In this document: positions 1 to 6,584 of the stretch, one piece after another
Layout of the letters: every line of letters starts with the position of its first letter
Position numbering within the stretch: position 1 is the stretch's first letter
From: an uncultured bacterium
GTDB taxonomy: Bacteria; Hydrogenedentota; Hydrogenedentia; Hydrogenedentales; SLHB01
Assembly (NCBI GenBank): GCA_937928585.1
Contig: CALEZK010000476.1
Location: 1-6,964, forward strand
Length of the DNA stretch: 6,964 nucleotides
Direction of reading: 5' to 3'
Notes under the pieces: generated by a model
The model's input: the letters and a program-made list of their open reading frames with translations, nothing else
Database searches by the model: none
Told to the model about the DNA's origin: nothing
Program-made: the position numbers and the translations under genes

Positions 1-437
1 CGCCCCACCTGATACTGCGTCGTAGCAATTGCACCCCGTGGATAGTTCGTTGTTATGAACTGAACCAAGGCAACGTCGCCTGCGTTTTCATCGTTGTTAA
101 GGATCTGGCCGAGCCTCGGCGCTACAGCCAGGGTTAAAAGCGCGCCCACAATCATGCAAACCATCCCCAGTGTCCGCTTCTCGCTAAACCGTACCCGCAG
201 CGAGTGCGCAAGCAGGGCCCCCAGAAAAATCGCGCCCAGTGCCAAACTATACCAAAGATATCGCGGATGAGAAGCGGTCGTAAAAAAGCACCACCAATAC
301 CAATTCAACCCCGCGAACAAAGCCAAGAACAAAAGGGCAGGGGAGTGAGAGGACAGCGAAAGTAATGCAGTCATCCCGACAATGCCAATCCCAAGGAACA
401 GAACGGTCGCCAGCGGCTCGCCCGCCGAAAGTCGCAT
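1..437 (-). pseudogene. C-terminal continuation of the GT39-like glycosyltransferase in a shifted frame, cut by the left window edge
   Basis: Reading the minus strand one base forward of the upstream frame gives an uninterrupted stretch to the window edge. It contains membrane helices in the right places: a segment LATVLFLGIGIVGMTALLSL, then a second helix ending in a WYWWCFF-type aromatic patch, then SHPRYLWYS, a loop motif typical of GT39 proteins, then two more helices and a soluble loop. This is clearly the rest of the same protein. The frame is open from about position 530, where it is preceded by two TGA codons (536-531). The first ATG in it is at 437. That ATG has no ribosome binding site that I can see, so independent translation is unlikely. 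The break is either a real frameshift mutation or a single-base sequencing or assembly error. I cannot tell which from one sequence. Confidence 0.7.
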
Positions 438-1500
438 CAATCGACGTGAGTCCCAATAGTAAGTTGTGCTGGTAAGTTGCCAACGAAGATCCGGACGCGC
501 CTTGCGCCACGTCGCCAAACACCGCGGCAGTCATCACCCAAGCCGATAGTATACCGACTCCCATAACTGCGGGAACAACTGCATGCTTCACTTTTATCCG
601 CCGCATCCCCATGCGATCATGCAACCACATTCCCAACGCGGGCCAAAGCGCGATCACAAGAAACGTCTTAGTCAACAGCGCGCAACCAAATAACACGCCG
701 CTCAGCAGCAGCGGAAGCACGGTGGATCGGCGCTCGAGTGCCGTCTGCCATACCAAAGTGCCCAGTAACAAGAATGACAATGCGGGCACTTCCCCGTATA
801 GGGTTCGCGATAGATAAAGTGATCCAGGGGCGGCAAGCAAAATTGAGACGCTCGCAAACGCGGGCAACTCGCCAAAGTTCCTCCGAACCAGCAAATATGT
901 CGCAACGGTCAAGAACAGATAACACGCGGCCATGACTCGTCTGCCGCCGGCGATCGGATTCTCACTCACCGCGATTCCCGCTGCAACGGGTATCAGAACG
1001 GTCGGCCCGACACTGTCATAACGATCAAAACGGACAAATCCGGACGAAGGCTCCCCAGAAGCATATACCCCATGCTTTGCAAGGTTTCTCGACACGATGA
1101 GGTGATGGGATTCATCCGGTTCGACATGAGGAAACCGTTCCAAACGAATCATCGTAATTACGCCCAACAGCGCAAGTATTAAAAGGAGCAAAATGACCTC
1201 AGGCCTCCGCGCTGCCGCTGACCTGTGCGTGCAGTGCTCTTGAGGCGGGGGCAAATCCAGCCGTATGCGTCGAAGTCCGACAACGCACCCAACCGCAACG
1301 CCGGAGAACAGAACCAGGCGAATCCAGAGCTTGGGGATGGATGCGGCACCCGGGATTGTGTCGTTCAATCCGTAAAAAATTAGCAGCACCAGAGATGCAG
1401 AAGCCGTGAAGCCTGCACAGACAAATACCGTCAGCAGGAAAGCCACCCACAAGCGCAAACCGAAACGAGTGGTACTCTCTTCGCGCGTGTGCTCATTCAT
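247..1500 (-). CDS. GT39-like (PMT/ArnT-type) membrane glycosyltransferase, N-terminal part, reading frame broken near its 3' end
   Basis: This is the 5' portion of an integral membrane glycosyltransferase of the GT-C fold, which typically moves a sugar from a polyprenyl-phosphate donor on the outer face of the inner membrane. Two hydrophobic segments (about residues 17-43 and 58-76) precede a core starting with a membrane helix at 102-118. That helix is followed by the family's acidic pair in the first external loop, D129-E130 in the context EPDESHH. Several more hydrophobic helices follow to about residue 330. The reading frame runs to a TAG at 247-249, but the last 40-60 residues are rich in Cys, Trp and Asp and lack the membrane pattern, while another frame continues the protein well (see the 1-437 entry). 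The true protein therefore extends beyond the window. No convincing Shine-Dalgarno precedes the ATG at 1500. Donor, acceptor and exact subfamily are unknown. Family assignment is fairly safe. Confidence 0.75.
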   Translation of the reverse strand: MNEHTREESTTRFGLRLWVAFLLTVFVCAGFTASASLVLLIFYGLNDTIPGAASIPKLWIRLVLFSGVAVGCVVGLRRIRLDLPPPQEHCTHRSAAARRPEVILLLLILALLGVITMIRLERFPHVEPDESHHLIVSRNLAKHGVYASGEPSSGFVRFDRYDSVGPTVLIPVAAGIAVSENPIAGGRRVMAACYLFLTVATYLLVRRNFGELPAFASVSILLAAPGSLYLSRTLYGEVPALSFLLLGTLVWQTALERRSTVLPLLLSGVLFGCALLTKTFLVIALWPALGMWLHDRMGMRRIKVKHAVVPAVMGVGILSAWVMTAAVFGDVAQGASGSSLATYQHNLLLGLTSIDATFGGRAAGDRSVPWDWHCRDDCITFAVLSLPCPFVLGFVRGVELVLVVLFYDRFSSAISLV

Positions 1501-1580
1501 GCCAATCGACCGTCGAAAGTGTTGTGAGCCATGTCCCCCCGGCAGTTCATCCGCTCGCGTGCCTTACCCCACCAGTCGAA

Positions 1581-1610
1581 TTGGACGCGCATTCGACAAC
1601 GTGGGATAAT
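1581..1610 (+). promoter_or_regulatory. Weak candidate sigma-70 promoter for the HAD hydrolase gene
   Basis: TTGGAC (1581-1586) and GATAAT (1605-1610) are separated by 18 bases. The -10 matches the consensus at five of six positions, the -35 at only three. A start near 1617 would leave a short leader holding the GGGAG ribosome site at 1623-1627. A competing pair, TCGACA (1593-1598) with TATTCA (1615-1620), has the opposite strengths and would place the RNA start after the ribosome site. The assignment is tentative. Confidence 0.3.
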
Positions 1611-1622
1611 GCAGTATTCATC

Positions 1623-1627
1623 GGGAG
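1623..1627 (+). promoter_or_regulatory. Shine-Dalgarno site that favours the GTG start at 1635
   Basis: GGGAG lies seven bases before GTG 1635, the normal spacing. The in-frame ATG at 1629 sits only one base after it, too close to use this site, and the ATG at 1524 has none. The site therefore decides the start of the HAD hydrolase gene. Confidence 0.6.
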
Positions 1628-1634
1628 AATGGTA

Positions 1635-2597
1635 GTGTCGGACAAGGGACTTTTCCTTCAGAACGTAATAGCCGTGATCTGGGATTTCGACAAGACCCTG
1701 TCGCCGCACTACATGCAAAAACCCCTCTTCGACGCCTATGACATCGATGAACAGTTGTTCTGGGACGAAGTAAACGCCCTTCCCGACTACTACAAACGCG
1801 CGGGTATCACCGTCCAACGCGACACCTGCTACCTGGGCCACCTGCTTGCCTACGTGCGAGAAGGGCGTATGCCCGGACTCAATAACGCAAAACTGCGTGC
1901 ATTGGGCGCCGATGTCGTCTTCTTTCCTGGAATTCCTGAGTTGTTCATCTCCATGAACGATCATTTCTCTCATGAAAAGTACGAGGAACACGACATCAGG
2001 CTCGAACACTATGTCGTAAGCACCGGTCTTGTAGAAATGATCCGGGGCTCAAAAGTCGCCAGGTTCCTCGAAGGAATTTACGGCTCGGAATTCATTGAAG
2101 AACCCGCCCTCCCCGGCTACGACCTGCGCTCCACTCCCGGTGCCGGCCTCGTCAGCCAAATCGCAGGCTTTCTCGACAATACCACGAAAACCCGCGCGCT
2201 CTTCGAGATCAACAAAGGCGTGAACAAGGAATCGAGCATCACGGTGAACGATTCAATTCCCGAAGACGAACGCCGGGTGCCATTTAAGAACATGATCTAC
2301 ATTGCGGACGGACCAAGCGACATTCCGTCGTTCTCCGTCGTGAAAAAACATGGCGGGCAAACCTGTGCTGTCTACGACGCCGCCTCCGAGAGGGATTTCA
2401 AACAGGCCCTCGCCCTTCAGGAGAATGGCCGAGTATCTTCCTATGGACCCGCCGACTATCGCGAAGGCACCCAAACCTACCGCTGGCTCATGAATCACAC
2501 CACGCGCATCGCCGACAGAATGATAGCGGAACGCAAGAAAACCCTCATCAGCAAAGTTGGCCGTGGCCCGACCCATGTAGACGACGCGTCCCAATAA
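1635..2597 (+). CDS. HAD-superfamily hydrolase, phosphoserine-phosphatase-like, substrate unknown
   Basis: A cytoplasmic haloacid dehalogenase-fold phosphohydrolase of about 320 residues. All four HAD motifs are visible, numbered from the GTG start. Motif I is WDFDKTL, with nucleophile D17 and general acid D19. Motif II is VVSTG (S129/T130). The motif III lysine is K194 in FEINKG. Motif IV is ADGPSD (D225 and D229). An insertion of roughly 110 residues between motifs I and II forms a large cap, longer than in simple HADs. The DxDKT motif and the late lysine resemble the phosphoserine phosphatase-like branch, but no substrate can be assigned. The frame is open back to an ATG at 1524, but the extra 37 residues are Pro/His-rich and unlike the family. 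Start at 1635 rests on the ribosome site; ATG 1629 is the alternative. It is divergent from the GT39 gene and convergent with the next HAD gene. The stop is TAA. Confidence 0.88.
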   Translation: MSDKGLFLQNVIAVIWDFDKTLSPHYMQKPLFDAYDIDEQLFWDEVNALPDYYKRAGITVQRDTCYLGHLLAYVREGRMPGLNNAKLRALGADVVFFPGIPELFISMNDHFSHEKYEEHDIRLEHYVVSTGLVEMIRGSKVARFLEGIYGSEFIEEPALPGYDLRSTPGAGLVSQIAGFLDNTTKTRALFEINKGVNKESSITVNDSIPEDERRVPFKNMIYIADGPSDIPSFSVVKKHGGQTCAVYDAASERDFKQALALQENGRVSSYGPADYREGTQTYRWLMNHTTRIADRMIAERKKTLISKVGRGPTHVDDASQ

Positions 2598-2743
2598 TAG
2601 CCATCAAAGCAGAACCGGGAAGGGTGGGCGTCCTCGCGCGCCGCAGTCCACACCAACAGCGGTCACTTTCGCCAGCCACAAAACCACATCATTTCACATT
2701 CTAAAATCCGTGCGATTTGCGCGTTCTGTGGACGAATTCCCCA
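2598..2743. other. Convergent intergenic gap without a recognised terminator
   Basis: This 146-base gap separates the 3' ends of two convergent HAD genes. I looked for a GC-rich hairpin followed by a T-run in either direction and found none. The only inverted match is a seven-base pair, GTCCACA (2646-2652) and TGTGGAC (2727-2733), with a 74-base loop, which is weak. No coding potential is seen. Confidence 0.5.
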
Positions 2744-3421
2744 TCACGCCTCTTCAATCCTGCAACGCCGGAATCGCTCCTGCAATTGCGCAAAAGATAA
2801 CTCCGCCAGCGAATGCACAACCAAGTCCGCATGCCCCCACTGCAATGGCGCCGTCACGCGGTTCGGCACTGCAACAGCAAATACCCCCGCGCGCTTTGCC
2901 GCAAGCACGCCATTAGGCGAATCCTCAAAGACCACCGCCCGTTCCGCGCACACCCCCAACGTTTTCAACGCGAGACAAAAAAGATCCGGCTGCGGTTTTG
3001 CATGGTGTACTTCCTCCACGGTATGCACCGCCCGAAACCGTTCGAAAATACCGAGCCGCTCCAGATGCCCACCTACCCAATCACGAGTCGCGCTCGACGC
3101 CACGGCAACAGGAATTCCAAGCGCCTCCGCGTCATCAAGGTATTGCGTGACACCCGGACGCAAGGATTCCGCCATGACCAATTCATGAAATCGCTCGCGA
3201 TGCTTCGCCCGAAGTGCATCACCGCATACGCTTCTTCCGCATAGCGCCTCAAGATGCGTAATCGGATCAAAAACACCGGCCCGCTGACCAATGCAGTCTG
3301 CCCACGCATCCAGTCCCAAGGTGACGCCATACTCGGCGTAGAACTCCTGCCAGGCGTCAAACTCCGGTGTTTCCGTATCCAGAATCAGCCCGTCAAAATC
3401 GAAAATAATGCCCTCAATCAT
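2744..3421 (-). CDS. HAD-IA family phosphatase, beta-phosphoglucomutase-like
   Basis: A 225-residue soluble HAD hydrolase of the subfamily with a small alpha-helical cap between motifs I and II, the usual size for this family. Motif I is FDFDGLILDTE (D8 nucleophile, D10 acid/base, with the characteristic DTE at 15-17). Motif II is VASSA (S109/S110). The motif III lysine is K142 in HAKPQPDLF. Motif IV is VFEDSPNG (E166, D167), followed by AAKRAG, as in beta-phosphoglucomutase and sugar-phosphate phosphatases. Relatives mostly dephosphorylate small sugar phosphates or isomerise glucose phosphates, and sequence alone does not choose between these. The ATG lies 11 bases after the stop of the YjgR-like gene, with no good Shine-Dalgarno, so translation is probably coupled to that gene. 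It is the last gene of the minus-strand run. It is distinct from the convergent HAD at 1635-2597, which belongs to another subfamily. Confidence 0.92.
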   Translation of the reverse strand: MIEGIIFDFDGLILDTETPEFDAWQEFYAEYGVTLGLDAWADCIGQRAGVFDPITHLEALCGRSVCGDALRAKHRERFHELVMAESLRPGVTQYLDDAEALGIPVAVASSATRDWVGGHLERLGIFERFRAVHTVEEVHHAKPQPDLFCLALKTLGVCAERAVVFEDSPNGVLAAKRAGVFAVAVPNRVTAPLQWGHADLVVHSLAELSFAQLQERFRRCRIEEA

Positions 3422-3432
3422 GTGTGATATGG

Positions 3433-4935
3433 CTACCGGCTGCGCCCACTCAAGGACCCCAATATGCCCCGCAAAAGCGCGCTCCCCAGCCTGCTCCCAA
3501 CCGATCGCGCCGCGCTCTTCGCCATCGCTTCAACAGCACCTTCGCGTCTGCGTCCTCCTGTCGTCGGCGCGCCGCGAAGCAGGTCCTCCAAAATTCCACC
3601 TTCAGACTTAGGCGCGGACTTTGTCCGGGATCGTGCCGGTGGCTCGACTTCCTGCAGTTTCTCCGCGCGCGCTTTTAAGAGTTCATAAGCCGATTCCTGA
3701 TCAACCACCTTGTCATAGGCGCCGGCAACGAGAGAAGTCTTCACAAGGTTCGCGCGCGCCCCGGCGTCTATCGGTCCAATCTGGCTGTACGGCGGCACGA
3801 CATACGCGCGCTCCACGATTCCCGGACGCCCCGCGCTGTCGAGAAAGGAAACCAACGCCTCACCCACACCCAGTTCGGTTATCAGCTTTTCCTCATCCAA
3901 CGCCTCGTTGTCGCGCATCGTCTCCGCCGCCGCGCGCACCGCCCGCTGATCGCGAGGCGAAAACGCGCGCAACGCGTGCTGCACCCGGTTTCCCAACTGC
4001 GACAAGACTTTCTCCGGAACGTCTGCGGGATTCTGCGTGACGAAGTAAACCCCAACGCCCTTCGAACGAATCAACCGCACTACCTGCTCAATCTTATCCA
4101 CCAGCGCCGTTGGCGCATCGTCAAACAGAAGATGTGCCTCGTCGAAAAAGAACACAAGCTTGGGTTTCTCAAGGTCTCCCGCTTCTGGCAGATTCTCAAA
4201 CAATTCCGACAGCAGCCACAACAGGAACGTCGCATAAACCTTCGGCGAGTGCATCAGCTTGTCCGCCGCAAGGATATTGATCATCCCGCGGCCACTAACC
4301 GTCTGAATAAGGTCGTCGATGTTCAACATCGGTTCGCCAAACAGAAGCTCTCCGCCCTGTGACTCCAGCGATAACAATCCCCGCTGAATCGCGCCAATGC
4401 TGGCGGTCGACACATTTCCATACTCGACGCTGATTTGCTTCGCGTTCTCGCCAACGTATTGGAGGATCGCCCGCAGGTCTTTCATATCGAGCAGCAGCAA
4501 TCCGTTTTCGTCGGCCACCTTGAACGCAATATTCATCACACCGGTCTGTGTGTCATTCAGATCGAGCATCCGCGAAAGCAGTAATGGCCCCATGTCGGAA
4601 ATTGTCGCCCGTGCCGGATGTCCCTGCTCACCAAAACAGTCCCACAAAGTGACCGGAGAACCTTCAAACGCTCGGCCCGTAAGCCTCAGCAGTTCGAGTC
4701 GCTCGTTTACTTTCGCATTCCCGCCACCCGCAACTGCCAACCCCGATAAATCGCCCTTGATGTCGGACATAAAGCAGGGAACGCCAATTCTTGAAAACTG
4801 TTCCGCGATCGTCTGAAGCGTTACGGTCTTGCCGGTTCCCGTAGCCCCGGTAATCAACCCATGGCGATTCGCCATCCCCGGAAGCAGACACAGATCATGT
4901 TCACCATGTTTCGCGACCAACAAAGGTTCAATCAT
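3433..4935 (-). CDS. yjgR: YjgR-type (DUF853) HerA-like P-loop ATPase
   Basis: A 500-residue ATPase matching the E. coli YjgR family in length and pattern throughout, from an N-terminal LLPGMANRHGLITGATGTGKT to a C-terminal MAKSAARSVGS stretch. The Walker A motif GATGTGKT is at residues 30-37. DIKGDLSG follows at 58-65. The Walker B is LVFFFDEAH (260-268), with a downstream IRSKGVGVYFVTQNP segment and a NRVQHALRAF arginine-containing motif. The family is related to HerA/FtsK DNA-pumping ATPases, but its cellular role is not established, so DNA translocation is only an inference from the fold. The tail after about 430 is charged, then Gly/Ser/Arg-rich, as in relatives. The start is supported by AAGGA seven bases upstream (4947-4943). 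It sits 46 bases after the YqaE stop and 11 bases before the HAD-IA start, so it is likely cotranscribed with both. No defence-type partner (nuclease, NurA or SIR2-like) is adjacent. Confidence 0.95.
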   Translation of the reverse strand: MIEPLLVAKHGEHDLCLLPGMANRHGLITGATGTGKTVTLQTIAEQFSRIGVPCFMSDIKGDLSGLAVAGGGNAKVNERLELLRLTGRAFEGSPVTLWDCFGEQGHPARATISDMGPLLLSRMLDLNDTQTGVMNIAFKVADENGLLLLDMKDLRAILQYVGENAKQISVEYGNVSTASIGAIQRGLLSLESQGGELLFGEPMLNIDDLIQTVSGRGMINILAADKLMHSPKVYATFLLWLLSELFENLPEAGDLEKPKLVFFFDEAHLLFDDAPTALVDKIEQVVRLIRSKGVGVYFVTQNPADVPEKVLSQLGNRVQHALRAFSPRDQRAVRAAAETMRDNEALDEEKLITELGVGEALVSFLDSAGRPGIVERAYVVPPYSQIGPIDAGARANLVKTSLVAGAYDKVVDQESAYELLKARAEKLQEVEPPARSRTKSAPKSEGGILEDLLRGAPTTGGRRREGAVEAMAKSAARSVGSRLGSALLRGILGSLSGRSR

Positions 4936-4981
4936 CTAATCGTCCTTGCGCGTTTGAATCGGAATCCAGTATCTATCTCGC

Positions 4982-5140
4982 CTACCGCTCGGCGCGGGTG
5001 CAGATCACAAGCGCTGCAATCACGCCCGGTATCCATCCCAAAAGCCAGAGCAACGTAACAATCAACACGGACCCGCATCCGTAATCGATAACCGCCAATG
5101 GTGGAAAAACGATGCAGATAATGGCTCGAAATAATCCCAT
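4982..5140 (-). CDS. Small YqaE/Pmp3 family (UPF0057) membrane protein, 52 residues
   Basis: This short frame encodes two membrane helices joined by a tight loop. The first (about residues 4-18) carries the family's PPLAV motif at 13-17. The second (about 25-47) contains LLWLLGWIPGVIAAL, with the conserved Gly-x-Ile-Pro-Gly turn. Both motifs and the 50-60 residue length are diagnostic of the YqaE/Pmp3 family, which in yeast, plants and bacteria is linked to membrane potential and to salt or cold stress. A bacterial role here is inferred only. The ATG at 5140 lies two bases beyond the TAG of the beta-helix gene. Its ribosome site AAGGA (5155-5151, spacing ten) lies inside the last codons of that gene, so translational coupling is likely. 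The stop is TAG. Tyr-Gly-Cys-Gly at residues 20-23 in the loop is a less usual detail. Confidence 0.9.
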   Translation of the reverse strand: MGLFRAIICIVFPPLAVIDYGCGSVLIVTLLWLLGWIPGVIAALVICTRAER

Positions 5141-5142
5141 CG

Positions 5143-6486
5143 CTAAGCCGTCCTTAAATCTTGTACAGCGCTAGAGTAACCTTCAATCTGGTTCTCTGAT
5201 ATCTCGTTCGCACCACATTCTTTCCCAATTCTAATTCCGACGCGAGAAGCGGGTCCCCGCGATTCTTTGACTACATTGCGCTGAATGAAATTGGACGCAG
5301 TGACCCCCTGCACGTCAATACCTACGCCGTCATCCCCGCCGCTGTCTATGAATCGGTTCTTCTCGAAGCGATTGCCCTTCGCCGTATATCCCTCGCCTCG
5401 CTCTGGGCGAAACAGCAGTCCTGATTTCCCGCTGCGTAGTACGTCGTTGTCCCGCACGAGATTCTCGTCGTCTCTGTGACCAATGGAGATGCCATAGTCT
5501 CGGTTGTCGGCGATATAATTGCGCTCCGCGAGTCCGTATTTCACGCCCCAACAAAAGAACAACCCGATTCCGTTACGTTCCAATCGATTTCCCACGATAA
5601 TCGGCCGCTGCGACCCAGACCCGGGATGCATACCGAGATCCTTATTGTCGTGACTATGACAATTCTCAACCATCACATCGTGACATATCTGCCAACTGAT
5701 GCCGTCGCCATTGTTGTTCCGCGCCGTCACCCCGCGTATCTGTAGGTCGCTGCAATCCTGAAACCAGATACATCCGCCATAATTGCCGTCCAGATACGCG
5801 TTGTTGTCTTTGTTCCCGTCAAGCGCAAGATGCTCTATCTGGATTTGCTTCGCATATTCCGCGGTCAGTAACGGAAAGACTGTCGTCGCTGTCGGCTCTT
5901 GGTCTATCCAGAAATTCTCGCGAAGCGCCTTGTCGAGTTTGAAGCGGTTTCCGCTCTGCGCAATCAACGTGCGCTTGAGCACCCGTTGCCCGCCATCATG
6001 CGGACTTGTCGTGCGCAGGCATACCCCGTCGCCAACCCGAAACCCGGTTGGATCCTGAAGTGTAATCTCCTGGTCGTACCAGTCGGAGTCAATCGATAGC
6101 TTCGTCTCAACCGATGGCTCTTTCAGTAGGATTGTCTCGATTCCCGATCCAACCAACCGAATATTGGACGGCAAAAACACCGAGTTGCGCAATCGATAGG
6201 TTCCCGGCTTCAGCGTAACGGTTCCACCGCCCAGTCGGGTGACATAATCCACCGCCGCCTGAATCGCCTTCTCGCCGGTCCCAATAATGTCTGCGTCCGC
6301 CGGTCCGACGCTGATACCTGCGCGTTGCTCCCATTCCGGTTCAATACGGTAGTCCCCGGAAGTAGCGCGTGGCGATGTGACTTCTGGCCCGATCTGTGCC
6401 CGCGCAACCAAACTTCCCGCAAGGCCGGCGGCCGCAAATCGAAGCAGCGTGCGACGGTCAAAATCTTTTCCATCGTTGATGCACAT
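5143..6486 (-). CDS. Tat-exported right-handed parallel beta-helix protein (pectate-lyase-like fold)
   Basis: From the chosen ATG the product has 447 residues. The N-terminus is a Tat-type signal: DRRTLLRF with twin arginines R11-R12, a hydrophobic stretch to about 27, and an Ala-Arg-Ala site (28-30) before Gln31. After a linker, residues about 72-100 hold the start common to pectate-lyase-3-like proteins (IQAAVDYVTRLGGGTVTLKPGTYRL region). Residues about 215-440 form many coils with recurring N-x-I/G-I-x-x patterns such as NNNGDGISW, RNGIGLFF, NRDYGISIG and VGIRIG, typical of parallel beta-helix repeats. Members are polysaccharide lyases, hydrolases, epimerases or binding proteins; I cannot identify catalytic residues, so substrate is unknown. 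The frame is open to an ATG at 6561, but GGAGG with eight-base spacing supports 6486, which also puts the twin arginines near the N-terminus. It is probably the first gene of a four-gene unit. Confidence 0.88.
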   Translation of the reverse strand: MCINDGKDFDRRTLLRFAAAGLAGSLVARAQIGPEVTSPRATSGDYRIEPEWEQRAGISVGPADADIIGTGEKAIQAAVDYVTRLGGGTVTLKPGTYRLRNSVFLPSNIRLVGSGIETILLKEPSVETKLSIDSDWYDQEITLQDPTGFRVGDGVCLRTTSPHDGGQRVLKRTLIAQSGNRFKLDKALRENFWIDQEPTATTVFPLLTAEYAKQIQIEHLALDGNKDNNAYLDGNYGGCIWFQDCSDLQIRGVTARNNNGDGISWQICHDVMVENCHSHDNKDLGMHPGSGSQRPIIVGNRLERNGIGLFFCWGVKYGLAERNYIADNRDYGISIGHRDDENLVRDNDVLRSGKSGLLFRPERGEGYTAKGNRFEKNRFIDSGGDDGVGIDVQGVTASNFIQRNVVKESRGPASRVGIRIGKECGANEISENQIEGYSSAVQDLRTA

Positions 6487-6494
6487 CCCCAATT

Positions 6495-6499
6495 CCTCC
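6495..6499 (-). promoter_or_regulatory. Strong Shine-Dalgarno that fixes the beta-helix gene start at 6486
   Basis: On the minus strand a perfect GGAGG precedes ATG 6486 by eight bases. The upstream in-frame ATG at 6561 has no comparable site and would bury the Tat signal 25 residues inside the protein. Confidence 0.85.
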
Positions 6500-6546
6500 C
6501 AGAAAGTCTCGCGCCTTCGGCTAGCATAACGAATTACCTCAAAAGG

Positions 6547-6575
6547 TTCGATTTCGTGCATCCGGTTGCTATACT
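6547..6575 (+). promoter_or_regulatory. Candidate extended -10 promoter for the family 2 glycosyltransferase
   Basis: TGCTATACT (6567-6575) is an extended -10 element: TG, one base, then TATACT, which matches the consensus at five of six positions. A poor -35 (TTCGAT, 6547-6552) sits 17 bases upstream, and extended -10 promoters tolerate that. The -10 ends nine bases before the ATG at 6585, so RNA would begin at or within a few bases of the start codon. Confidence 0.45.
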
Positions 6576-6584
6576 TCGCGCGCT

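Noticed and set aside
1497..2009. A 170-residue open frame antisense to the HAD hydrolase gene
   Set aside because: It lies opposite a gene with all HAD motifs intact, shows no family motif itself, and is explained as a shadow of GC-rich codon use.
2646..2733. Seven-base inverted match GTCCACA / TGTGGAC between the convergent genes, considered as a terminator or operator
   Set aside because: The loop would be 74 bases and no T-run follows, so a chance match is more likely.
2813..3244. A 143-residue plus-strand frame opposite the HAD-IA gene
   Set aside because: It is rich in Arg and His, has no recognisable motif, and is fully antisense to a well-supported phosphatase gene.
3621..4040. A 139-residue plus-strand frame opposite the YjgR-like gene
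   Set aside because: Composition is Arg/Pro/Ser-rich with no domain pattern; it is the antisense shadow of a strongly supported ATPase gene.
3433..4935. HerA-like ATPase considered as part of an antiphage or DNA-repair system
   Set aside because: The sequence follows the housekeeping YjgR family along its length, and no nuclease, NurA, SIR2 or other effector gene is next to it.
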